From Saccoglossus kowalevskii (Eukaryota; Hemichordata; Enteropneusta; Harrimaniidae): DNA of 21,028 nucleotides. Positions 1-9,369 of this stretch are shown here, one piece after another; within the stretch, counting starts at the first letter, position 1; each line of letters opens with the position of its first letter. Where the stretch lies: assembly GCF_000003605.2 (NCBI RefSeq), contig NW_003140293.1, positions 1-21,028 of the forward strand. The letters run 5' to 3'. The notes under the pieces are model-generated. The model ran no database searches and had not been told where the DNA came from. It saw only the letters and a list, made by a program, of their open reading frames with translations. Position numbers and translations under genes: made by a program.

Positions 1-15
1 TCAATAGTGGGTAAT

Positions 16-540
16 ACTATGGTTACTGACCCGGCCCAGATGACCACAGGGTTCACTGTGCATAGATGAAAGAGTAGTCTCTCCTATAGATTTGTGCAGA
101 GAAGTTTCTCCCGTCTGCAAACCTTGGACATGTCATGATCTCGTTTTCGGCCTATGCCCTCATGCAGAACTGTGTCGGCCTCTTTTTTCTTTGGAATGCT
201 AGTCACCTACGCATCTGGGTTTGTCCCAGACTGGGACATCCTTTACTGTTTCTACAGTTTCAAATAGTCATTTTCACTGACTGGAGTCTGCGGTGGGTAA
301 TTGAATGTAGTGAATTTAGGCATAGGGTTTTCAACCCGCCTATTCACACAGTTTTTACCCTACCATATACTTCAGGTTCCTTCTGTGGAAGAAAATCTAT
401 GAGGTCATGGGGCTTCCCTGACCTGTAATTCTCTCTCTGTCGATGGCTGAATCACAGATAATTTTGACTGACCTGAGTCTATGGTGGGTATGAACTATGT
501 GAACAGGTGGGTTGAAACACTCTGCCTAATTCTAGCTATG
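16..540 (+). repeat. 5' duplicated block, copy 1 (distal flank of zinc-finger gene 1)
   Basis: This stretch matches 16705-17373 upstream of gene 2 in the same orientation. Shared landmarks include GGTTACTGACC, GTGCAGAGAAGTTTCTCCCG, CAACCCGCCTATTCACACAG and TGGAAGAAAATCT. The two copies differ by many substitutions, and copy 2 carries roughly 150 extra bases opposite about 220-270. It is clearly more diverged than the proximal block 645-1247. No conserved protein is supported: the longest open frame here (135-428) is not the frame that is open in copy 2. In the frame open in copy 2, this copy has two stops, at 67-69 and 136-138. Confidence 0.8.
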
Positions 541-925
541 TAGGCTGATATGATATCACATCATACCATACTTTTATTTTAATACATTTAATACATCCAA
601 GTGTAGGTAATATTTCAGCCTCTAAAAAGACTCTTTGATAACTAGCATTCTAGCTATGTAGGCTGCTCTGATATCACACCTTACTTTTATTTTTATTTTT
701 TATTGTATCACATGAAGCTATTTTCGTGGACTCTGAGACACACAGAAAATTAGCTAGATATGGTGCTTTGTGATCACATAATACTTATACATTGATACGT
801 TATCTCTAAATAGTATTTACATGTAGCTATGTTGATAAACTCTGTAGAGACACATACAAATCTTGTATTATAGCTAGACAGGCTGCATTGTTATCACACC
901 GTATTTTTATTTACATACATTACAC
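525..925 (+). repeat. diverged satellite, about four units, upstream of gene 1
   Basis: Units of roughly 105-125 bp repeat the order CATTCTAGCTAGATAG, GCTGCTCTGATATCACACC, an AT-rich TACTTTTA tract, TACATGTAG, then AAAGACACATA. Each unit carries the palindromes TGATATCA and, in many units, CTACATGTAG. The same family occurs at 15445-15690 and, in more copies, at 17366-18050 and 18748-19270, upstream of gene 2. Units here are heavily diverged, so this is an old array. I do not recognise the family. Confidence 0.75.
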
Positions 926-1247
926 TTTTCTAAGTGTCTCTACAGAACCTAGGATAAACTAGCATTCGAGCTAGACCCGCTTATTATGCTGGAATCATTC
1001 TTGTCAGCTAATATTCTACATTGCCAGTTAATAATATTTTGATAGGTTAAGGCTAGGCTCTATAGAAGCACATAAATACATGGTAAACTGCAGTTAGATA
1101 TCCATCATTTCATGATGTTGCACTCCAAATGTATTTTGTTATATTGTTTCATTCTGTTATTTTGTAGATGAAAACTGAACTTGCTGCCAAGATATAGATG
1201 AAGAACACTTCACACAATGAAGCCCTGGAATACAATGTAGTACATTT
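645..1247 (+). repeat. proximal duplicated block, copy 1 (collinear with 18992-19594)
   Basis: Every landmark in this 603-bp block lies exactly 18347 bases before its counterpart upstream of gene 2, so there is no net insertion or deletion. By hand I count about 24 substitutions outside one 33-bp segment (926-958), which is inverted relative to the other copy. That gives about 96% identity. The block covers the end of the satellite, a putative intron end and a 5'UTR exon. Homology stops abruptly after 1247, at GTACATTT. Confidence 0.9.
926..958 (+). other. 33-bp micro-inversion relative to the paralogous copy
   Basis: Read as its reverse complement, this segment matches 19273-19305 at 32 of 33 positions. 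Bases immediately outside on both sides align in the direct orientation. The copy at 19273-19305 has the order seen in other satellite units (GGTTCTGTAGAGACACATAG; compare TTCTGTAAAGACACAGAG near 15646). The gene 1 copy is therefore probably the inverted, derived one. Confidence 0.88.
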
Positions 1248-1307
1248 AAGATTACATTCATACTGCATTCTAATTCGTACACTCAGCTATACTTATAGAA
1301 CCTAATA
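1141..1307 (+). promoter_or_regulatory. 3' splice acceptor and 5'UTR exon leader of gene 1
   Basis: A pyrimidine-rich run, TTTCATTCTGTTATTTTGTAG, ends with AG at 1166-1167. The exon would start at 1168. The same acceptor is conserved at 19514 upstream of gene 2. The ATG at 1168 opens only an eight-codon frame, so 1168-1307 is most likely 5'UTR. A TAG at 1296-1298, in frame with the zinc-finger start, confirms that 1308 begins the coding frame unless a different splice is used. No upstream exon or promoter could be identified. Confidence 0.55.
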
Positions 1308-2174
1308 ATGGAAGTAAATACAGATTGCATTATGCCATCGAAGACAGATACCAGTAGAGGTGTTGACAAAATCAACAGAGAACCTGAATGTGTGCAGTCC
1401 ATGGAAAAAGGGTTTCAGTGCACGCAATGTGAGAAGTATTTCACTCAGTCGTGCCTTCTAAAACAGCACATGCTTACACATACAGGGCTGAAGCCATTTC
1501 AGTGTAAACAATGCAAGAAAAGCTTCACTCAGTCTGGTGGTCTAATAAAGCACATGCGTACACATACAAGACTGAAGCCATTTCAGTGCAAACAATGCAA
1601 GAAACGCTTCACTTCTTCTGGTGGTCTAAAATATCACACGCTTACACATACAGGACTGAAACCATTCAAGTGCGAGCAATGTGAGAAATGCTTTACTCAG
1701 TGTTGTAATCTAAAACGTCACATGCGTACACATACAGGCTTGAAGCCATATAAGTGCAAACAATGCGAGAAGTGTTTTACTCAGTCGGGGCATCTGAAGG
1801 AGCACATGCGTACACATACAGGATTGAAGCCATTCCAGTGCAAACAATGCAAGAAATGCTTCACTCACTCTGGTAGTCTAAAAACGCACATGCTTACACA
1901 TACAGGATTTAAGCCATTTCAGTGCAAACAATGTGAGAAGCGTTATACTAGATTATGGTATCTGAAAGAGCACATGCTTGTACATACAGAGGTGAACCCA
2001 TTTCAGTGCAAAAAATGCGAAAAGTGTTTCACTCGCTCTAGCTATCTAAAACAGCATATGCTTGCACATTCAGGGGGGACACCATTTCAGTGCAAACAAT
2101 GTGACAAATGCTTTATTCAGTCTGGTGGTATGAAAAATCACATGCTTACACATACAGGATTTGAAGCCATTTAA
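1308..2174 (+). CDS. C2H2 zinc-finger protein, gene 1, 5' part (fingers 1-9)
   Basis: This is a probable sequence-specific DNA-binding nuclear protein. The ATG at 1308 has A at -3 and G at +4, a good start context, and an in-frame stop lies just upstream. The first 35 residues show no KRAB, SCAN or BTB domain that I recognise. Nine 28-residue C2H2 fingers follow, with spacing C-x2-C-x12-H-x3-H. Most linkers read TGLKP rather than the canonical TGEKP. Helix residues -1 to +6 are, in order, [56 protein letters not shown] and QSGGMKN. Finger 7 has an odd linker (TEVNP). The frame ends prematurely at 2174 because of an extra T at 2160-2162. The gene almost certainly continued into 2279-3341. As a truncated product it would still hold nine intact fingers. 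Alternatives are an assembly error or a dying gene. Confidence 0.85.
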   Translation: MEVNTDCIMPSKTDTSRGVDKINREPECVQSMEKGFQCTQCEKYFTQSCLLKQHMLTHTGLKPFQCKQCKKSFTQSGGLIKHMRTHTRLKPFQCKQCKKRFTSSGGLKYHTLTHTGLKPFKCEQCEKCFTQCCNLKRHMRTHTGLKPYKCKQCEKCFTQSGHLKEHMRTHTGLKPFQCKQCKKCFTHSGSLKTHMLTHTGFKPFQCKQCEKRYTRLWYLKEHMLVHTEVNPFQCKKCEKCFTRSSYLKQHMLAHSGGTPFQCKQCDKCFIQSGGMKNHMLTHTGFEAI

Positions 2175-2530
2175 GTGTAAACAATGCGAAAAATGCTTCA
2201 CTCAGTCTGGTGGTCTGAAAAATTCACATGCTTACACATACAGGATTGAAGCCATTTCAGTGCAAACAATGTGAGAAAGTGTTTCACTCGCTCTAGCTAT
2301 CTAAAACAGCATATGCTTGCACATACAGGGGGGAAACCATTTCAGTGCAAACAATGTGACAAATGCTTTATTCAGTCTGGTGGTCTGAAAAATCACATGC
2401 TTACACATACAGGATTGAAGCCATTTAAGTGTAAACAATGCGAAAAATGCTTCACTCAGTCTGGTGGTCTGAAAAATCACATGCTTACACATACAGGATT
2501 GAAGCCATTTCAGTGCAAACAATGTGAGAA
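2024..2530 (+). repeat. tandem duplication of a three-finger, 252-bp unit within gene 1
   Basis: Positions 2024-2278 and 2279-2530 are near-identical consecutive copies of three fingers (8-10 and 11-13). I count three substitutions and three single-base insertions, all insertions in the first copy: T in 2160-2162, T in 2223-2224 and A in 2276-2278. Without them the first copy would be 252 bp, exactly three 84-bp fingers. Such unit gain is typical of zinc-finger arrays through unequal recombination. Confidence 0.92.
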
Positions 2531-3341
2531 GTGTTTTACTCAGGCGGGGCATCTGAATGAGCACATGCGTACACATACAGGATTGAAGCCATTTCAGTGC
2601 AAGCAATGCAGGAAAAGCTTCACTCAGTCTGGTAGTCTAAGAAATCACATGTTTACACATACAGGATTGAAAATATTTCAATGCAAACAATGTGAGAAGC
2701 GTTTTGCTCGTTCAACATATCTAAAACAGCACATGCTTACACATAAAGGATTAAAGCCATTTCAATGCGAACAATGCAAGAAAAGCTTCACTCAGTCTGG
2801 CCATCTGAAGGAGCACATGCATACACATACAGGATTGAAGCCATTTCAGGGCAAACAATGCGAGAAATGCTTCACTCATTCTGGTAGTCTAAAACACATG
2901 TTTACACATACAGGATTGAAGCCATTTAAGTGTAAACAATGCGAAAAATGCTTCAATCAGCTTGGGGGTGTAAGAAATCATATGCATATACATACAGGGC
3001 TGAAGCTATTTCAGTGCAAAGAATGTGACAATAGTTTTGTTCATTCAAGCGATCTAGGAGAACAAATGCACACTCGAAATATCCAATCCATGAAGAACGC
3101 TGATCAGCTGGAGAAGAGATCATTGGTCGTGTTAGATTTTTTGAAAAGTACTCAAGAGGATAACAGGAGTGGCATTAAAACAGTGAGTCAGGGAACAGAG
3201 ACATTCAGAATGTGCTTTCTTTCTAGAAATAAGAAGGCATTGAATGGGAATGAGAATTTGAGCTATAAAATCGATAAACTAGACCAAAACATTTTAAAAA
3301 GTAAAGGCACAGAGACATTCAGACATGTGGTATTTTTCTAA
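2279..3341 (+). CDS. C2H2 zinc-finger protein, gene 1, 3' part (fingers 11-20 plus conserved tail)
   Basis: This continues gene 1 in the same reading frame as 1308, because three +1 insertions upstream sum to one codon. The frame is open from 2250 after a TGA at 2247-2249 but has no useful ATG, so it is not an independent gene. Finger 11 loses its cysteines to the frameshift. Fingers 12-17 and 19 are complete. Finger 18 is broken: Gly replaces the first zinc cysteine and one residue is missing before its histidine. Module 20 keeps both cysteines, but Gln and Arg replace the two zinc histidines, as in gene 2. A tail of about 87 residues follows, starting [12 protein letters not shown]. It is not a domain I recognise, carries GTETFR twice, and ends HVVFF. 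The tail is shared with gene 2. Confidence 0.8.
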
Positions 3342-3850
3342 TTCGTCATGTATGCAAAAGTGTGATGACGTTTCGATCAAGATGTTTTGATATAAAATAG
3401 ATAAAACATACATTTTATTGAATGACAATTTAAATTTTATTTTGCAATGCCATATTTAGTATGCATTGTTAGAAAATATTACAGTATATTACTGCATACA
3501 TCCCAAACTAGATACATTTATGCAACAAATGTCAACTATAAACATGGATCTGAGTGTGAGTAAATTTTCATTTTGAAAGTACCACGTTATGTAATTATAA
3601 TATTTCACAGTTTGATTTAGTTTTGTATTGTTACCCAGTACTTAAATTTATTGCTGGAGGCATTTTGTACACTGTCAATGAATTATTATTAAAAACGATA
3701 GTTAAAGATGATTACAATAATATTTCATTATATGGCTGAACATTATTTGTGTGATATGTTATCCATTTATTTAATTTGTCATTAAATGTTCTTTTCACAT
3801 ATCAAGTGCCTGTAATACTTTAAATTGGCTTATACTAATATGATATGGAC
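3342..3850 (+). other. 3' flank / probable 3'UTR of gene 1
   Basis: This is AT-rich sequence after the stop codon, with no open frame of note. The first ~35 bases (ATTCGTCATGTATGCAAAAG and on) match the sequence after gene 2 at 20995-21028, so homology extends past the stop. No perfect AATAAA is seen. The variant ATTAAA at 3688-3693 is a possible poly(A) signal, with weak support. Confidence 0.4.
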
Positions 3851-3967
3851 AAGTATGGTGACATCAGCGGAAACTAGTGATGTAATATTCGTATTGAATT
3901 CAAGCCACGCTGTGGTGCTTGATATTTTTAGCCCAGAAAACAGCATAAAATCGCGTGTTTCCGGTAC

Positions 3968-4017
3968 GGTTACACAACGGTTACATGGCGGTTATGCAGT
4001 GTAACCGTTGCGTAACC
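3968..4017. repeat. imperfect inverted repeat, GTAACC-rich hairpin
   Basis: Left arm 3968-3985 and right arm 4000-4017 pair over 18 bp with one mismatch (GGTTACACAACGGTTACA against the complement of its partner), leaving a 14-base loop. It sits in a local CpG-richer island (about 3950-4280) that repeats GGTTAC/GTAACC and AACGTAAA words and differs from the AT-rich surroundings. This may be the end or centre of a short inverted-repeat element. No boundaries were found. Confidence 0.7.
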
Positions 4018-4770
4018 ATCGGACTATGGGGGTGGCATATCCGTCGCGTAACCGGCAGCCGGAAATGCTACGTTTATCGTCCATTCAGTGCAACGTAAAT
4101 CAACGGTAATTTCTGAAAAACCGCAGATTTCCGTTCAACGTTTATAACGTATAATTTCAAATAACCGCTGATTAAGTTGGGCGGAAGAAACGTAAATGCA
4201 AAAATATACGCCAATTTACGTTGAAACTGAAACAACATATACAGCTGGGTTACCGATTATTATGTTAACGGTTTCCGGTGTATTCTTGTGTTCTTCCACG
4301 TCATGTACGCAGAGTACGCCCATTGTAAATTAACTTATTTTGACGTTTTCCGGGAACTGTCTTTTAATATTTATCCTTACATGGTGTATATAACCGTTTA
4401 CAATTTAAATGTGCATTAGGTATAAGCGTTGTCCACATATAAAATTATTCCATGTTCGTATATAGCGCCCTCATACAACATGTTTTTAAATTGCTTAAGT
4501 ACAATTACTGGTCATGATCCCGCAATCAACGACAAACACAGTCGTGGCTTGATAATTGATGTACCCCAGACGTGCTTAGCTCCAATACATCACGCTTCTT
4601 TGTACGTCTTTATTAGATCAAATGTATGACATTTCAAAAATCTAAAAAAAAGTCTAGTTGGGCTATGATAGAACGAAGTTCCGACATATTTTATGTTTTG
4701 AAAAAAAAAAACGTGAAAGGGGCTGTACTTGAACTAAGCCAAGACGCTCACACTTGTTGGTTAATACATT

Positions 4771-5737
4771 TGCTACGTTCACACGACAGCATTTTATCGG
4801 AGCCCAACGGCTCGAGCCAGCAAAAATGGCCGTGTAAACGCGTTCGGCTCGAGCCGGCTCGAGCCAAGTTCGGCTCCACTAAACCCTTGGGGTTGAACTC
4901 CGATAGGGTTGAGTCCCGACATGGCTCCGATCGTGAAAACGCATCGGACCCAAATATCGGAGCCGAAATCAGGCCCTCAATCGTCTTCTTCGAGTAACCT
5001 CTTATTTCAATTATGGCGGAGACAACATCTTTCATAATTTCACGCAATTTCCCGCTTGAATAAGAGGTACACGTCCTAATAGTAACGAATCATTGCGATA
5101 GATTGTTAGCTCAACGGGAAACAAAAAATGGCGTACGAAATTATGCGACAACAACTTGAAAGAACGACAGAACGGAAACTTTTTAAAGACACTAAATATA
5201 AAAATCGTAGAAGCGATCGCGGTACAGTGACGTGTTCCTGATAGGTTTAGATTCTTCCATAGTCCCTCTATGATAGATAGAGAGAATCTGTGATTCTTCC
5301 TAGTAGTTTAGATATCACTACAGTTGAATAGTTACTAAATGGTAATTTTGCATGACGATATCTTGAGCGAATAGGCTGTATTAAACGCATTTTAGCTGCC
5401 GTGTTTCCTGTTTATTCGAGATACTAGTACATATGCCTAAATCATAATATCAGTCATTGTCTTTTCTACCTCCATGCTCAGGCTCTTTTTTCTCCTAGCT
5501 CAACAGCATCATGACATGTAAAGAAAAAACACAAGCACGACGTTAAAATCGTTTTCAGTCACTAATTATTCAAGGGCACTGTTCCGCTCGACTCTGATCG
5601 AACTGAATCTAACTCTGGCAAATCTCGGCTCTCGTTCGGCTCCCGAACGAATGAACGCATTGTAGATAATCTCCTGTTAATCCGTGGGAGGAGCAGTAGT
5701 TCGGCTCCGATAAAATGCTGCCGAGTGAACATAGCAA
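4771..5737. mobile_element. non-autonomous DNA element with ~37-bp terminal inverted repeats
   Basis: The left end 4768-4807 and the reverse complement of the right end 5701-5740 agree at 35 of 40 positions (core GCAGCATTTTATCGGAGCC). The trinucleotide ATT lies directly outside both ends (4768-4770 and 5738-5740), a candidate 3-bp target duplication. The interior is CpG-rich near the left end and contains GGCTCGAGCC three times, including a perfect 20-bp palindrome at 4846-4865. No transposase is visible. The longest internal frames (4626-4997 on +, 4748-5047 on -) run across the TIR boundary and look accidental. The TIR starts TGCTAYGTTCAC. I cannot assign a superfamily; a 3-bp duplication is compatible with several. 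Confidence 0.72.
4846..4865. repeat. perfect 20-bp palindrome of two GGCTCGAGCC units
   Basis: Two GGCTCGAGCC decamers, each itself a palindrome, abut to form a self-complementary 20-mer. A third decamer lies at 4809-4818. All are subterminal in the inverted-repeat element, where transposase-binding repeats often sit; that role is inference only. Confidence 0.8.
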
Positions 5738-6094
5738 TTGTTTATGATCATGTGTGTTACTTCTACAATTAAAGAGGTGTTACCACTGTGGCATCAAGTG
5801 ATATGTGTTTTGTCTGATGTGACTGAACTTATAAACATACTGTTGATTAACCTATGATTAAAACACACAATGAATGTTTCTTAAAACTATTACTTTCAAA
5901 AGTTAGAAAAAAAGTGTCAGTGTTAGTATATTGTAGTACGTAATCATTTCTCAACCAAGTCACTTTCGGGTACACATTAGTGGCGTTCACCTTAGAGATC
6001 TACTTGAACGCTCGGCACGAAACGAAATCAGTGGTGAATTTTTAGAGAACACATAAATATACATATGATCGGATACAGTAGTAATGATTGAAAT

Positions 6095-6129
6095 CACAGT
6101 CACTCCACTAGGTGAGTAGAGTGACTGTG
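6095..6129. repeat. hairpin, 14-bp arms
   Basis: CACAGTCACTCCAC (6095-6108) pairs with GTAGAGTGACTGTG (6116-6129) with one mismatch and a seven-base loop. It stands alone, with no gene next to it and no T-run, so it is not read as a terminator. Confidence 0.65.
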
Positions 6130-6932
6130 TCGTCGGCGACGAATATTCATGTGCTGCAACCGATATTTTCTTGCAATGCTACATTGACGTAAACAAATAA
6201 ATATCAAAACTTCTAAGCCACTCATTGCACGATGACTCGCAATAAATACTATAATAACAAAAGGAATTAATTTCAATATGTCAATTATTGTTTTCATCAT
6301 ATGTGTATCCCTTTCCATGTTTGGTTCAACTAACAGATCGACGAATGACAGCGTGATTTCTGCACGAGCCCAGTGGGTCAAGATGTGGGTCCGGACAATC
6401 GTAAACCCAGTGCTGTAATTCTCTCCAAACATAAAGGCTTAAAAATTTCGGCGCGTGCCTAGATCCCACCATGTGCAAATAACAATAGCGGATGCTGATG
6501 TTGAAAAGACTGGTAGCTGTACAATTCGTAAATAAAATACGCTTGTCGTTACGTCCCTGGAATAAATTACATTCGAAGCCTTGGTACAACTATGCCCGTG
6601 TGAGAGACATTATGGAACTGTTAATAATATAATAAAATATTTAAATTTAAAATGTGTATTACAAATTAGGAAATCCGCTGCAATTAATAGTTGGTGGTTT
6701 GTTGATGTTAAATGGATAAGACTCAATTCACACACCAAGAGGTGTCATTCTTCAGTTAAGCAATACAATATGACAGACTTCAGTCGAATACTGGTGGAAG
6801 GTTTGACCTGCTCTTAAAACACGTCTTTATTCCAAATAAGCGATACGACGACAGAATTGGTTCGGTGCCAGTCGGTAATGAGCTGATAATAGTTAGTAAT
6901 GTGAACACGGCGACGCGTTTTATACATCGTAC

Positions 6933-6960
6933 GTTTAACCATGGAGCTCCATGGTTTAAC
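6933..6960. repeat. near-perfect palindrome centred on GAGCTC
   Basis: The core AACCATGGAGCTCCATGGTT (6937-6956) is perfectly self-complementary. Flanking bases extend it to 28 bp with one mismatched pair. With no spacer, it could form a cruciform or mark a dimeric protein site. No function can be assigned. Confidence 0.75.
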
Positions 6961-9167
6961 ATACAGCCTTACAGTCTTGCTTGAGCCAAATAGTGGAGTA
7001 TTACTGAATCCAAGTCGCCGCATCGTCGTACGCCATGGCCCCGGCCTCTTTTACGCCAAGCCTACACAGATTTATTCCGTTGAGTCTCGAAGCGAAAATA
7101 AACTCTGGGGCGAAAATGAGTCTCTGAAAATAGTGTACTATAGCTATGGATAGGTTTACCGCATTCCGTAGTTGGACAACCAGAATGCATTGTTCCATAC
7201 AATTACTACATAGCAACCGGTTTGACATCGAGAAAAATTCATTTTTTTCAAGTTTATATGCAGTCTCTTTCCCCTGTTAAACGATTAGACGGGCATAACT
7301 TGCCATGCGCCAAGAAGCGGACCCAAACGGTTCGAAAGTTCTCAAACACATTTCGACAAAGCAACTTTTACATTGCTTCTATATATATATCTGTTCTATT
7401 TTTATAGAAGAACCTTCCCAAATAAATGAAATTCTAAAATTTAAAAATATAAGAGGTAGTCACTAAACCATGTACTTTCACACTCAAGCAAGAGAATTGA
7501 CATGTTGGTGAACTAGCCTCGCACTGTGAGTGTTTTATTGTTTACACTGTAAAATGCCATTTTTTTTCACAAATAAAAAAACTTAAAAAAAAAAACTGCA
7601 GACCTCATTTCTTTATATTTTTGAGTGAGCCAGTCTTGTTTCCACATACAAATACACATAATATTTCTATTTAATTTATTTTATTTAAAAAATATATATA
7701 TTTTAGAAGCATAACAAAACAACGACTGGATTTGGTGTCACAGTTTGCTCTCAATTCATACTGGAATATTGCCAGCAATAAGTAATAAAGCTTGTTCAGA
7801 AAACCATTTATTCCCGACATCATATTCAATGGCTAGTTCACAGGATCTATAACAGTAAATAAATAAACAGAAATCATTTTGATGCGTGGTTTTCAGACGA
7901 CACTGCCATATTGCACAGATATTCAACACCACCATATCGATCACAATCTTTGTTATGCGCTAATGTTATATGCAAATTTTATAGTGTGTCTACATCGCGC
8001 ATTAAAGGAAAGAGTAGTATTAACAAAGATCAGTGATTACTTGAAATCAATACCAGGTAGGGGGTAAGGGAAAAGTTATATAACATTTTATTATTTAATA
8101 ATTTATTAAAATACATAAGTTTGTCCAACTCACTGTGGTCACGGTGAATGCATGTTGTCCACGACGTGGCCAACTTGGACTATGTAGTTTGTAAATACCC
8201 ACCAACTATCTCATCGTTACATAATGTCTAGCTCAGATCAGATCAACGCTTTATGGAAGCAAGCGTGACTGGACTGCTATACCAGGCTCGCTATACACAT
8301 TGATTAGTGTTATCAGCTTGTTTCTGTAAATAGAAGCTATGCAAGTAATTCGCAAATATGAACACATCCAATAAACAATTATAATTGTGAATACCATGGC
8401 TTTGTGGAACGCTGTGATTTACAACGTTTCTCTCCAATAATTCACCGGTGAAACGTCTTTCCCAGTTTTTCATGCTTGGTACAATGTAGCAATATGGTTG
8501 CGTGAATCCACTTATACCATTGGTTGACTGTGCCTGCAATGGTCAACGTCATGACAACCAGATATCGGTTCGTTTTCCTCAGTGCCCAGTCTCAGATTAC
8601 TAGTCTGAGACCCAGTGCACGGTAGTACAGTACCATGGAGGTGCATGCACGTTCACAGACCGCCATACACACACAATCCAATGAAGTTTACGGGGACCCG
8701 GAACTTGGACTTGATTTCCATGTCGATCGTGTTTTTGAAAACACTGCGATTTCCCAGTGTTTTTATCACGACAAACGAGAAGATGAATAACAATGAAAAT
8801 GCTCTCAGTAACCTACAGTACTCCCAGTTGTCCCACTGTCACACATTTCCAATAAAAAAATGATACACAAATGTTATGCAACTATTGATTTATTTATGCT
8901 TCCTGTGGTGTGATCCTTCGTTTTGTTTTCCGGTAATCCGCAAAATTTAAACACCGCGAATGGCTTAGACAGCTCATGGTCCATGGACAGCTCAAAACCG
9001 CGAAATTAAATGTCAACTCGAAATTCAGAAAAAAGTATTGACATCAACATAAAACAATGCACGCATATGTGTTCCAACGTAATTACACTTTGACAACTGG
9101 TCTTCCCAACAAAATATGCCGTTTCGCAGAGCGACACTGCGACCCTTTCGGTGAGTCGCACTATATT

Positions 9168-9252
9168 TCCCAAGCTCAAGTTGAAGCTCAGGATAGAAGC
9201 TCAGCTTGACTCTGAGCTGTAATCAATTTCCCAAGTTGAAGCTCAGGAAACG
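9168..9252 (+). repeat. AGCTCAG-rich repeat, left flank of the 96-bp array
   Basis: Repeated AAGCTCAAGTTG / AAGCTCAGGA words, plus a small hairpin AGCTCAG (9198-9204) with CTGAGCT (9212-9218). The same words return on the far side of the array at 9938-10070, so the array is bracketed by one repeat family. Confidence 0.75.
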
Positions 9253-9344
9253 TGTTTAGAATATCCTATTTGACTTTGACACAGACATTCAGAAGAAAAT
9301 AAAACTGTAAAAGCAGAAATAAAGATAATAAAAACAGGAAACGT

Positions 9345-9362
9345 GTTTCACACGTGTGAAAC
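9345..9362. repeat. perfect 18-bp palindrome
   Basis: GTTTCACACGTGTGAAAC is fully self-complementary, with a CACGTG centre. It lies just before the 96-bp array. The preceding GGAAACGTGTTT also occurs near 9246. CACGTG is the E-box core of basic helix-loop-helix proteins; use as a site is only a possibility. Confidence 0.75.
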
Positions 9363-9369
9363 GACTGCT

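Larger units (their letters stand above)
5738..9165. other. about 3.4 kb with no supportable gene
   Basis: Only short open frames on both strands occur here (all under about 110 codons, overlapping and mutually exclusive). None shows a recognisable domain. Content includes a 14-bp-arm hairpin (6095-6129), a 20-bp perfect palindrome (6937-6956), A- and T-rich runs near 7380-7610, and a short inverted repeat GTCTCAGA/TCTGAGAC at 8589-8611. I see no rRNA or tRNA. Confidence 0.6.

Noticed and set aside
135..428. 97-codon frame in the distal flank as a gene
   Set aside because: The paralogous copy at 16.7-17.4 kb does not keep this frame open, so it is not conserved as protein.
2301..2606. 101-codon minus-strand frame
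   Set aside because: It is the antisense shadow of the regular 84-bp zinc-finger repeat.
4626..5047. Overlapping plus and minus open frames of about 100-123 codons
   Set aside because: They straddle the end of an inverted-repeat element, are low-complexity around GGCTCGAGCC palindromes, and match no known family.
6100..6589. Two minus-strand frames with hydrophobic stretches, as a membrane protein
   Set aside because: They overlap each other in different frames, have no recognisable motif, and the second starts within a hairpin-rich non-coding region.
7740..7800. SINE tail suggested by ACTGGAATATTGCC
   Set aside because: Only a dozen bases resemble a mollusc SINE end that I recall. No polymerase III boxes or full element could be seen.
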